Shown here in pieces: positions 1 to 6,160 of a stretch of DNA of 10,365 nucleotides (positions are counted from its first letter, which is position 1; each line of letters starts with the position of its first letter). The position numbers were made by a program, and so were the translations under genes. The notes beneath the pieces are model-generated. The model was not told the DNA's origin, made no database searches, and was given only the letters and a program-made list of their open reading frames with translations. This DNA comes from Chrysochromulina tobinii (lineage: Eukaryota > Haptophyta > Prymnesiales > Chrysochromulinaceae). The stretch spans positions 1 through 10,365 of the forward strand of contig JWZX01000582.1 of assembly GCA_001275005.1 (NCBI GenBank), given 5' to 3'.

Positions 1-1087
1 GCCCGCAGCACGGGGTGTATCCCCACCCGCCGTCGGGTTCGGACGGGTCTGGTCGATCGCGCGCCGTGCCGATCAAGGTCACTTCCCCACCCAAGCAGCA
101 GCCGAAGCAAGGACCCTCCTCCTCCAATTCCACCTCCACCTCCACCTCATCCAACTCGTCGTTGTTGCCAGTATGCTCCATGTCGAAGCTGGAAGAAGCG
201 CCTTGCATGCGAGCCGATCGGCCGTCCCGCCGCTGTTGCCTTTCATCGGGAAGGCCCACCTCTGTGACGGAGGCCGACAGGGCCACAGCGAGCTGCATGC
301 CCTCCTCGTCCTCGTACCAGTCCTCGGCCTCCTGTGGGCGCTTGCGGCTGCTGCCGCTCGAGCGCTGCGACGTTGATGGGAGCACGGCAGGCGCTGGGCG
401 CGCTGCTGGCGAGCGGGTCGCTTGCAGGCCAAAGTCCACGGCGAGCTGACGGCACATGTCCCGCCGCTGGACGCACTCGAGGTCATCACACAGGTGCTCC
501 GGCGCATTGTGGCAGCACTGGCCATGCGAGCTTGTGCGCATATGCGACTTGAGGCTGCCCGACCGCGAGAAGCGCTTGCCGCAGCCCTCGTGGTTGCAGG
601 CGAACGGCCGCTCGCCCGTGTGCGTGCGCTTGTGCCTCGTGAGGTTGCTCGACTCCGAGAAGCGCTTGTCGCAGCCCTCGTGGTCGCAGGCGTACGGCTG
701 GTCGCCAGTGTGTGTGCGCTTGTGCCCCGTGAGGTGGCCCGACCGCGTGAAGCGCTTGCCGCAGCCCTCGTGCTCGCAGGCGTACGGCTGGTCGCCGGTG
801 TGCGCGCGCTTGTGCCTCGTGAGGTTGCTCGACTCCGAGAAGCGCTTGCCGCAGCCCTCGTGCTCGCAGGCGTACCGCTGGTCGCCAGTGTGTGTGCGCT
901 TGTGCCTCGTGAGGGCGCTCGACTGCGAGAAGCGCTTGCCGCAATCCTCGTGGTTGCAGGCGAACGGCTGGTCGCCCGTGTGTGTGCGCTTGTGCTCCGT
1001 GAGGTGATCCGACCGCGAGAAGCGCTTGCCGCAGCCCTCGTGCTCGCAGGCGTGCGCCATACGTTCTCGACCAAATTTGGTATTCAT
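1..1087 (-). CDS. C2H2 zinc-finger protein, six fingers, partial at 3' end
   Basis: This is a probable nuclear DNA- or RNA-binding regulator. The frame is open from an upstream TGA at 1145-1147 to base 1 with no stop, so the C terminus is outside the window; about 362 residues are visible. ATGs lie at 1087 (MNTKFGRER) and 1060 (MAHACEHEG), and the sequence does not decide between them. Six tandem fingers of 30 residues start at Cys14, 44, 74, 104, 134 and 164 (numbered from 1087). Fingers 1-5 follow C-x4-C-x12-H-x3-H, as in TFIIIA-type fingers, with HTGDQPY or HTGERPF linkers; finger 6 is relaxed (H-x5-H). After the array come a basic SSRKRP stretch (about 246-251), an acidic EDEEGMQLAVALS segment (259-271) resembling a ubiquitin-interacting motif, and a glutamate/valine repeat (about 312-320) encoded by a GAGGTG-type hexanucleotide. 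The zinc-finger identity is secure. The target and the ubiquitin link are inference. Confidence 0.9.
   Translation of the reverse strand, partial: MNTKFGRERMAHACEHEGCGKRFSRSDHLTEHKRTHTGDQPFACNHEDCGKRFSQSSALTRHKRTHTGDQRYACEHEGCGKRFSESSNLTRHKRAHTGDQPYACEHEGCGKRFTRSGHLTGHKRTHTGDQPYACDHEGCDKRFSESSNLTRHKRTHTGERPFACNHEGCGKRFSRSGSLKSHMRTSSHGQCCHNAPEHLCDDLECVQRRDMCRQLAVDFGLQATRSPAARPAPAVLPSTSQRSSGSSRKRPQEAEDWYEDEEGMQLAVALSASVTEVGLPDERQQRRDGRSARMQGASSSFDMEHTGNNDELDEVEVEVELEEEGPCFGCCLGGEVTLIGTARDRPDPSEPDGGWGYTPCCG
524..1048 (-). repeat. 90-bp tandem repeat encoding six C2H2 fingers
   Basis: Six in-register units of 90 bp start at 1048, 958, 868, 778, 688 and 598; the last is shortened. Each encodes a version of C-x-H-E-x-C-x-K-R-F followed by a recognition helix. 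The helices differ: RSDHLTE, QSSALTR, ESSNLTR, RSGHLTG, ESSNLTR and RSGSLKS. The framework codons are nearly identical while the helix codons vary. This is what is expected of expansion by unequal exchange followed by selection on DNA-contact residues. The repeat also keeps the other frames open on both strands, producing spurious reading frames. Confidence 0.93.
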
Positions 1088-1120
1088 ACGTAGTTTGCGA
1101 CTTTCTCGACCCAATTTGGT
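1061..1120. promoter_or_regulatory. Two CArG-like boxes in a short direct repeat
   Basis: Positions 1071-1080 read CCAAATTTGG, a perfect match to the CC(A/T)6GG site bound by MADS-box factors of the SRF type; it is the core of a 12-bp palindrome at 1070-1081. A second copy, 1110-1119 (CCCAATTTGG), has one deviation. Both lie in a 21-bp direct repeat (1061-1081 and 1100-1120) offset by 39 bp. They sit at or just inside the start of the minus-strand zinc-finger gene and about 110-160 bp upstream of the plus-strand glycosyltransferase start, so they could serve either gene. If translation starts at 1087, the proximal box is also coding. A binding role is inference. Confidence 0.35.
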
Positions 1121-1229
1121 ACTTCGTTTGCGAGTGAAGTAAAGTCAGAACAGATCGCCCATAGAAAGATGATCTGTCACGGCGTCGTTCCAGTTGGGGA
1201 AACTTGCCGAACGTGCGGACTTCTCGACG

Positions 1230-2931
1230 ATGGCCACTCATGTGGCCACGGCGGCGGTGGACGCTACACACCCGCACAGAGTGCTGCTTGGCGTGATGTC
1301 CAATCCGACATCGGACCGTCTGCGCGTCCAGCTGCGCGAGTGGAACTCGCTCTTCGCGGCGCACCGCCAGGGTAACGTGGCCGTGCGCTTTGTGTTTGGC
1401 TCCTCTTTTTACAACGCGACGGAGCAGCCACCAGCTGAAGCCGTCAGCTCCGCGCAGCAAGAAAATTCGACGCACGGCGACCTCCTCTTTGTCGACGGCC
1501 GGGAGCGCTTGCCGCACGTGGGCGTCGTCACCGAAAAGTCGGCTGCGTTTTGGCGTGAGATTGCCGCCAAGGAGCCTGGCTTTGCCTTCTACTGCAAGTC
1601 GGACGACGACACGATGGTGCATTTGGACCGGTTGGATCGCGTTCTTGGCCAGGTGGTGCGCACCGAGGGCGCCGATCGGCTCGTGTACCTTGGCCATATG
1701 AAATGGCGTGGGTGGGACGAAGGCTACCGCTTCCAGGCTTGCGGAGGCAGCTGGGGCAATGCTGCAAAGACAAAGAGCGACATCCTATTTGGTGGGCCGG
1801 TCGACCTTCACAATCCGTCGGGCGCGCAGTACCCGCCATGCCCGCACGCCGTCGGCCCATATCCGTACATGAGCGGCGGCATGGTATGCATGTCGCGCGC
1901 CCTCGCGCTGCTGGTCGCGGCCGATGCGGCATTCGGTGATTTCCTCGCGGTGGCGAAGGCGCGCAATGACCACGGCGTCCGTTGCAAAAAGGCACGCCTG
2001 TGCGCAAATCAGCCGGCCGCAATGCACATGTGGCACCACGAAGACGCTGGCATTGGCTTCAACGTGTTCCGCGCCATCGTCTCCGCGAACGCGTCCGCAT
2101 CGATTGTGCCGGTGCCGGTCCACTTTGACGAACCTGATGACCTCTGATGACCTCTGATGACCTCTGGCGACCTCGGATGACCTCGGATGATCTCGGATGA
2201 TCTCGGATGACCTCGGATGACCTCGGATGACCTCGTCTTGCCTGCCTCATCAGGTGCCGGGCCACTTCAACGACCCTGGCGTCATCGAGCGCTCTGCATC
2301 CGTGCAAGACAGCTACTGGAGTTCTCGATCGCTCTTCGTACACGGCGTCAAACGGCGCCATCATTACGAGACCGCCTTGCGCCGCTGGACGCTTGGACGC
2401 TCGAGCGACCACCTGACGCTCCGCTGCGACAAGAACTGCTCGATGCACGGCGCGGACGGCTTCGGATGGGATTGGGCGCGCCTGCCGTGCGCGAGGCCCG
2501 TATGGAGCGAGCCGCAGCCGGGCCACTTTTGTGACGTGGTGCCGCAGCAGCACTACCGTTGCTGCACGTGGCCGTGGGTCGTGCCGGCTCTGCGCTCCAC
2601 CTTGCTCGCGGCTCTCGAGTCAGCGGCGCCTGATCGAAAGATCAGCACGCACGCTCTTATCAGGCAAGCGCGGCAGGAGGCCGCTCGCTTCGCGCCGGTC
2701 GTCGAGGGATGTACCGGTGAGTGTGCGCAGGTCGAGGTGCCGTCTGGGATGCACTTGCACCCTATCCTTGAGGACTTGCATGCGCGCGGCGACATCGTGT
2801 ACTCGCTGGCCGGCCGCCCGCATGACGAGGTCCAGCTCAGAGGCGGCGAGGTGTGGCTGCCCGACGTGTCTGACGACGACACCGACGACGCGTCGGCCCA
2901 GCAATATTCGCAACGGGCGGCGTCAAAATAG
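1230..2931 (+). CDS. GT31/beta-1,3-galactosyltransferase-like protein, two exons
   Basis: A probable Golgi glycosyltransferase transferring a sugar from a nucleotide-sugar donor. The exons are 1230-2111 and 2254-2931 (294 + 225 = 519 aa), joined in phase 0 across a GT-AG intron. Exon 1 has the GT31 order of motifs: RVLLGVMSNP (about 18-26), RFVFG (53-57), LPHVGVVTEKSAAFW (about 94-108), KSDDDTMVHLDRL with the metal-binding DDD at 125-127, YPYMSGGMVCMS (about 211-222) and HHEDAGIGFN with the acidic ED at 271-272. Exon 2 continues with VPGHFNDPG and FVHGVKRRHHYE, then a cysteine-rich tail with CDKNC, a CC pair and an acidic SDDDTDD end, which I do not recognise. The start is the first in-frame ATG after a TGA at 1170. 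The expected N-terminal membrane anchor is absent, so an unseen 5' exon or a soluble form is possible. Acceptor sugar unknown; a related GT31 subfamily is the main alternative. Confidence 0.82.
2112..2253 (+). other. Spliceosomal intron filled with minisatellite
   Basis: The proposed intron runs from GTGCCG at 2112 to TGCCTCATCAG ending at 2253. Removing it joins ...SIVP to VPGHFNDPG in frame and skips the TGA at 2145-2147. GT dinucleotides at 2106, 2112 and 2118 are all in phase 0, so the exact donor is uncertain by one or two codons. The first 30 bases of the intron match the first 30 bases of exon 2 at 23 positions. The acceptor is well supported by its pyrimidine-rich lead and by the reading frame. 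Without splicing, the protein would end ...VHFDEPDDL right after the catalytic domain. Confidence 0.78.
2131..2235 (+). repeat. 10-bp minisatellite (consensus CCTCGGATGA)
   Basis: About ten head-to-tail 10-bp units with few substitutions: CCTCTGATGA, CCTCTGGCGA, CCTCGGATGA and TCTCGGATGA. Nine units between 2141 and 2230 are intact, and partial units flank them. It forms most of the intron in the GT31-like gene. The plus strand carries repeated in-frame TGA codons, while the minus strand is open and would read as an SSEVIRG-type repeat, which I regard as meaningless. Copy number is probably variable between strains. Confidence 0.95.
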
Positions 2932-2962
2932 CTCATAGGACTACGGAGTGACACACAAAGTA

Positions 2963-3024
2963 CGGCCGTTCCCCACGGTGCGCGCTTTATGGATTATCGA
3001 TGCGAGTCCACCGTGGGGCGGCCG
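2963..3024. other. Long inverted repeat between convergent gene ends
   Basis: CCCCACGGTG at 2971-2980 is the perfect reverse complement of CACCGTGGGG at 3009-3018. Outside it, CGGCCG at 2963-2968 can pair with CGGCCG at 3019-3024, leaving a 2-base bulge (TT). The result is a 16-bp, very GC-rich stem with a 28-base loop. It lies 31 bases after the stop of the GT31-like gene and about 180 bases past the stop of the coiled-coil gene, so it may be in the 3' UTR of either and help 3'-end formation or stability. It could also be the remnant of a small inverted-repeat element. The other bases of 2932-3200 show no gene, only a 10-bp palindrome TCTCTAGAGA at 3168-3177. Confidence 0.6.
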
Positions 3025-3200
3025 CAGTTGCGGCATTTTCTCGTCTCACGTGGGCGCGTCTCTTAGTATACTTTCATAGTCGACCACTGTGCCATCCACC
3101 TTGAATGTTCGTTAATAGTACTTGCAGGTATACCGTCGGGTCCAGAAGTCAGAACGACCATCGGCCCTCTCTAGAGACCGCTAACCGTACACTCTAGAAT

Positions 3201-4622
3201 CTACCGTCGTAAGGCCGCCCGATCGGGCCCGCCCTGGCGCGGAGCCTTCGGGCCGCTTGGCGGCACAGGGACACGGGCAAATGTGGCCGCGGCGGTAGCT
3301 CTGATCTCCTGGAGGGTGTAGTTGGCGGGGCGGAGAGGCTCACCAGCCCCGGACGATGTGGCGGGGCGCGTCTCGCCCTGGCGCGTCTGCTTACTCATCT
3401 CCACCTGCTTGATGACCGAATTGGCGGCCTCCTGCAGCTCGTTCGTGCGCGACGTGACGGTCTGGAAGAGGCTGCGCAGGTGCTCGGCGTGTTTCACTTG
3501 GTGCGTGAGCTGCGCATTCTCTGCCATGAGGGCAATGAGCCGCTCCTCGAGCGCCGTCTTGAGCACCGCCAGCTGCTTCGTCGCCTCATCTGCTTCCGAG
3601 CCCCCATCGAGAGCAGCCGCCAGAGCCGTCTGGAGCCGACGCACCTCCGCGCACGCGCCCTCGTACGCGAGCTGCGTCTCCTTCGCCTTCGCAACGGTCT
3701 GTGCACTGGCCCGCGCTTGCTCGCGCACCTCCGCCAGCTCGGACCCGATCGCCGCGCGCGCCGCCTTCTCGCGCTCCAGCGCGGCCTGCACAAATTCCCT
3801 CTCGTGCTCTGCCTTGTTGGCGCGCGCCTCCGCCCGCTGCGCACGGCTCGGAAGCTCAACACACTCGCGCCGGAGCGCTTCGAGCGCGGCACGCGCCTCA
3901 TCGACCTGAGCGATCAGGACTTGTTCCCGCTCGGCTGCCTGAGCGCTCGCCACTTCAGCCGAGCGTGCCGCCGCCTCAGCCGATGCAAGCCGCTCCCGCA
4001 GCGCGGCGAGCTCGTCGCGCGCAGCCGCGCTGCTCTGCTCAGCACTTCGGCGCTTAGCGTCGGCGTCGGCAGCCTTGAGCTCCGCCTCCGCTGCAGTGCG
4101 CTTGAGCTCCGCCTCTCGCGGCACGTGCGCCAGCGCACTGCGGAGCTGTGCCTCGAGAGTCTCGATGCGCTTGCCGAGCACACCCTTGTCGCTGCATCGC
4201 TGCTCGCGTTCGCGCTGCTCCGACGCTCGCGCCTCGGCGACCTCCTTGGAAGCCTGGGCCACCATTGTGCAAGCCTCCTTGTCCTTGGTGGCTAGCAGCC
4301 TCTCGCACGCAGCGAGCTGGCCCTTGGCTTCCTTGGCCGCACGCTCGGTCTCAGCGCATTTGGTGCACTGCGGTGGCAGCTGCGGCAGCGGCTGAGGCGG
4401 CACCGGCTTGGCGGCAGCGCGAGCAGCGATGCACATGCACAGCTCCTTGGTGCCACGGCAGACTGAGCATTCGCTGGCAGAGCAGTGGCAAAGGTTCATT
4501 GGAACGCGGCAGTTGGAGCACGTCGGCGTGCCCACAGATGTGGTGGGCGGTGCGCGTGCCTCTTTCCGAGATGAGGACGGCTCAAGCGACAGGGCCGCAG
4601 CACCGGCCAGGGAAGAAGACAT
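3201..4622 (-). CDS. Coiled-coil protein with N-terminal cysteine knuckles
   Basis: I do not recognise a named family. The 473-aa product starts at the ATG at 4622 (MSSSLAGAAAL), in a good context (ACCATGT), with an in-frame TGA upstream at 4647-4649. After a Ser/Ala-rich lead come two similar cysteine clusters, CSNCRVPMNLCHC (35-47) and CSVCRGTKELCMC (52-64), each CxxC-x6-CxC and plausibly zinc-binding, then a proline-rich spacer and another CxxC (CTKC, 86-89). Residues from about 90 to 400 are almost uninterrupted Ala/Glu/Arg/Lys/Gln-rich sequence with heptad-like spacing, as in long dimeric coiled coils. The C terminus (about 405-473) is Pro/Ser/Arg-rich and probably disordered. No signal peptide or membrane segment is seen. 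A cytoskeletal, centrosomal or scaffold role is a guess from composition. It is a single exon, convergent with the GT31-like gene and divergent from the membrane-protein gene. Confidence 0.8.
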   Translation of the reverse strand: MSSSLAGAAALSLEPSSSRKEARAPPTTSVGTPTCSNCRVPMNLCHCSASECSVCRGTKELCMCIAARAAAKPVPPQPLPQLPPQCTKCAETERAAKEAKGQLAACERLLATKDKEACTMVAQASKEVAEARASEQREREQRCSDKGVLGKRIETLEAQLRSALAHVPREAELKRTAAEAELKAADADAKRRSAEQSSAAARDELAALRERLASAEAAARSAEVASAQAAEREQVLIAQVDEARAALEALRRECVELPSRAQRAEARANKAEHEREFVQAALEREKAARAAIGSELAEVREQARASAQTVAKAKETQLAYEGACAEVRRLQTALAAALDGGSEADEATKQLAVLKTALEERLIALMAENAQLTHQVKHAEHLRSLFQTVTSRTNELQEAANSVIKQVEMSKQTRQGETRPATSSGAGEPLRPANYTLQEIRATAAATFARVPVPPSGPKAPRQGGPDRAALRR

Positions 4623-4864
4623 GGTGATAGGCACAACCAAACGGTCTCAACCGTTACATTGCAGCCATATTCCGCAAAACCCTCCCTACTCATGGTTAAT
4701 GGAGGCTCCCACACCGTCGTGAATGGGGGCTACCGGGCCGAAGAAAGAAAAACGGGGAGTGAGTGCTTTTTGTGCCCCATGTAGATACGGTATGTAGACG
4801 AGTTTCGTCGCGATGATGATGTCGAAGGCGCTCACCGCTCCTGGCTCGCTCTCGTCTCGCTCTC
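4623..4864. promoter_or_regulatory. Short divergent intergenic region (candidate bidirectional promoter)
   Basis: These 242 bases separate the starts of the coiled-coil gene (minus) and the membrane-protein gene (plus), so both core promoters should be here or in transcribed leaders. No convincing TATA box was found. The only structure noted is a weak imperfect repeat (TAATGGAGGCTCC near 4697 and GAATGGGGGCTAC near 4721). The promoter call rests on gene arrangement alone. Confidence 0.4.
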
Positions 4865-6025
4865 ATGCAATCTCGTAGATACAGCGTCGCTGCGTTCCAG
4901 GCAGTCGCGTCAGCTTTCTTTTTCGCCCTCGCGGCTGTTCTAAGCGGCGTCGGCCGCGGCATCATGAACGGCAACGGTGGCGTCGGCCTCAGCTACTCGT
5001 GGCACTCGTGGGACAACTTTCGCAATTCCACCTTTGACTTGGCGCTTGCGAATGCGACCTTTGATGATCGTATGGCAAGTTACTTTACCTCACGCATGAG
5101 GGATGAACGTATCCATCGCAGGTGGGAACAGCGGCAGAAGGCCAGCGGCACGCAACTCGCCGGCAACTTCTTTGCCGTCCTTGCCTGGTTCTTGGCCATA
5201 CCGCCTGTGGCATCTCTGGCCTCGATCCTCGATGATGGCGGCGTGCGCTCTGCCTCGAGCACGGTCACGTACTCATTCGTGGCCGCCTCATTTCTATCCA
5301 TGATCGAAGCCATGACCGAAGCAGGCACCGCGCAGACGGCCGATTGGATGTCCAGGACGTGGCCAGTGCTGTACCAGCCGACAAACGCAAACGAAGGACA
5401 GCTCACGGCGACGCAATCCTTCGAGATGACGTACACGTTGATGCAGGGCCGCACACTATGGGTCTTTGCTCTTCACGACCTGCTGCTTGCGGGCGGCCTC
5501 ATGTCGGCCTCGTACCTCATCTACACGAGCAGGCAGGTTGGCAACGCTCTCGGCCACCTGGGCGTCGCGTCTGTGCTCGTGTGCCTCGTCGACTTTGGCT
5601 TCGAGGTCTCGCGTTTCGTCAACTGGCGCGTATCCTCGAATGCGATGATCGTCACCGCGCTCCTCCTCGATGCGCTCCTCCTACCGGCATGGCTCATCTG
5701 CCTCGGGCTCACGCTCCGTCGCATTACCATCGCTGGGGGAGCTTACGCACCTGCCATGCACGCGGCACGCACGGCCGACAGCACAGGCGACGTGGAGATG
5801 CAGGGTCCAGCACCCCAGCCAGAGCCCGACGTCGAACAGCCCCAAATCCACCGATTCACAGTGGAGCTTCACTGTGAACAGCCACAAATCCACCGAAGGC
5901 CTGGTCAGGCCGATTCACATCGCCCCGCCCCAGCAGGCCCCAGGGCTCCACCGAGCCAAATCAAGGCGATGCACAGAAACATGATGAACATCGAGCGCTG
6001 GATGCCCGTGATCAATAACCTTTGA
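4865..6025 (+). CDS. Multi-pass membrane protein of unknown function
   Basis: The 386-aa frame starts at ATG 4865 (MQSRRYSVAAFQ). I do not recognise the family. Hydrophobic segments that could span a membrane lie at about 8-28, 98-121, 134-150 (weak), 198-220, 228-247 and 259-283, so five or six passes are likely. The first, after a basic N terminus (QSRR), could be a signal anchor. The loop between segments 1 and 2 is about 70 residues with NST and NAT sequons at 54-56 and 63-65, consistent with lumenal or extracellular exposure. After segment 6 comes a hydrophilic Pro/Gln/His-rich tail of about 100 residues, containing a duplicated EQPQIHR. The gene is a single exon, divergent from the coiled-coil gene and convergent with the exostosin gene, 135 bp apart. 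Transporter, sensor or scaffold roles cannot be told apart. Confidence 0.78.
   Translation: MQSRRYSVAAFQAVASAFFFALAAVLSGVGRGIMNGNGGVGLSYSWHSWDNFRNSTFDLALANATFDDRMASYFTSRMRDERIHRRWEQRQKASGTQLAGNFFAVLAWFLAIPPVASLASILDDGGVRSASSTVTYSFVAASFLSMIEAMTEAGTAQTADWMSRTWPVLYQPTNANEGQLTATQSFEMTYTLMQGRTLWVFALHDLLLAGGLMSASYLIYTSRQVGNALGHLGVASVLVCLVDFGFEVSRFVNWRVSSNAMIVTALLLDALLLPAWLICLGLTLRRITIAGGAYAPAMHAARTADSTGDVEMQGPAPQPEPDVEQPQIHRFTVELHCEQPQIHRRPGQADSHRPAPAGPRAPPSQIKAMHRNMMNIERWMPVINNL
5834..5896 (+). repeat. In-frame direct repeat with nested perfect inverted repeat
   Basis: A 21-bp segment at 5834-5854 recurs at 5876-5896 with one mismatch, 42 bp apart, so EQPQIHR appears twice in the protein 14 residues apart. 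Between them TTCACAGTG (5855-5863) and CACTGTGAA (5870-5878) form a perfect 9-bp inverted repeat around a 6-base loop, overlapping the second copy by three bases. A third fragment, CCGATTCACA, recurs at 5910-5919. The pattern suggests local duplication by slippage or template switching in the tail of the membrane protein. Confidence 0.85.
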
Positions 6026-6160
6026 CGCGACGAGACGAGCCGCTCCGCGAGGCAGGGGGCGTGCTTGCATGTAGATGTACATCAAGAGATCGTGACTGTG
6101 AAAACAACAACATCGAACATGGTTTGAACGCCGTATGTACGTCACCCCGCGCGCGGGTCA

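Noticed and set aside
79-1074. A second long minus-strand frame across the same region
   Set aside because: It is out of frame with the finger residues and is rich in Arg/Ser/Ala/Thr with no family pattern, so it is a frame shadow.
422-1093. Long plus-strand frame over the zinc-finger array, with Ala/Val/Arg-rich repeats
   Set aside because: It is the complement of the 90-bp finger repeat. The true frame has intact Cys and His ligands in all six units; this one has only repeat-driven composition.
486-1697. 403-codon minus-strand frame spanning the fingers and the GT31-like exon
   Set aside because: It crosses two better supported genes in the wrong frame and strand, and has no recognisable domain.
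2145-2226. Reading the GT31-like gene as a pseudogene broken by stops and a frame change
   Set aside because: A single GT-AG intron restores one continuous protein with matching motifs on both sides, so a functional spliced gene is simpler.
2131-2235. Possible CRISPR-like array
   Set aside because: Units are 10 bp, head to tail, with no spacers, and the setting is a eukaryotic intron.
2059-2553. Minus-strand frame with SSEVIRG-type repeats
   Set aside because: The repeat peptide is only the translation of the 10-bp minisatellite inside an intron, and the flanks are antisense to the GT31-like exons.
3322-4295. Plus-strand frames opposite the coiled-coil gene
   Set aside because: They are Ser/Ala/Arg- or Leu/Arg-rich complements of Glu/Ala/Arg coiled-coil codons with no domain features.
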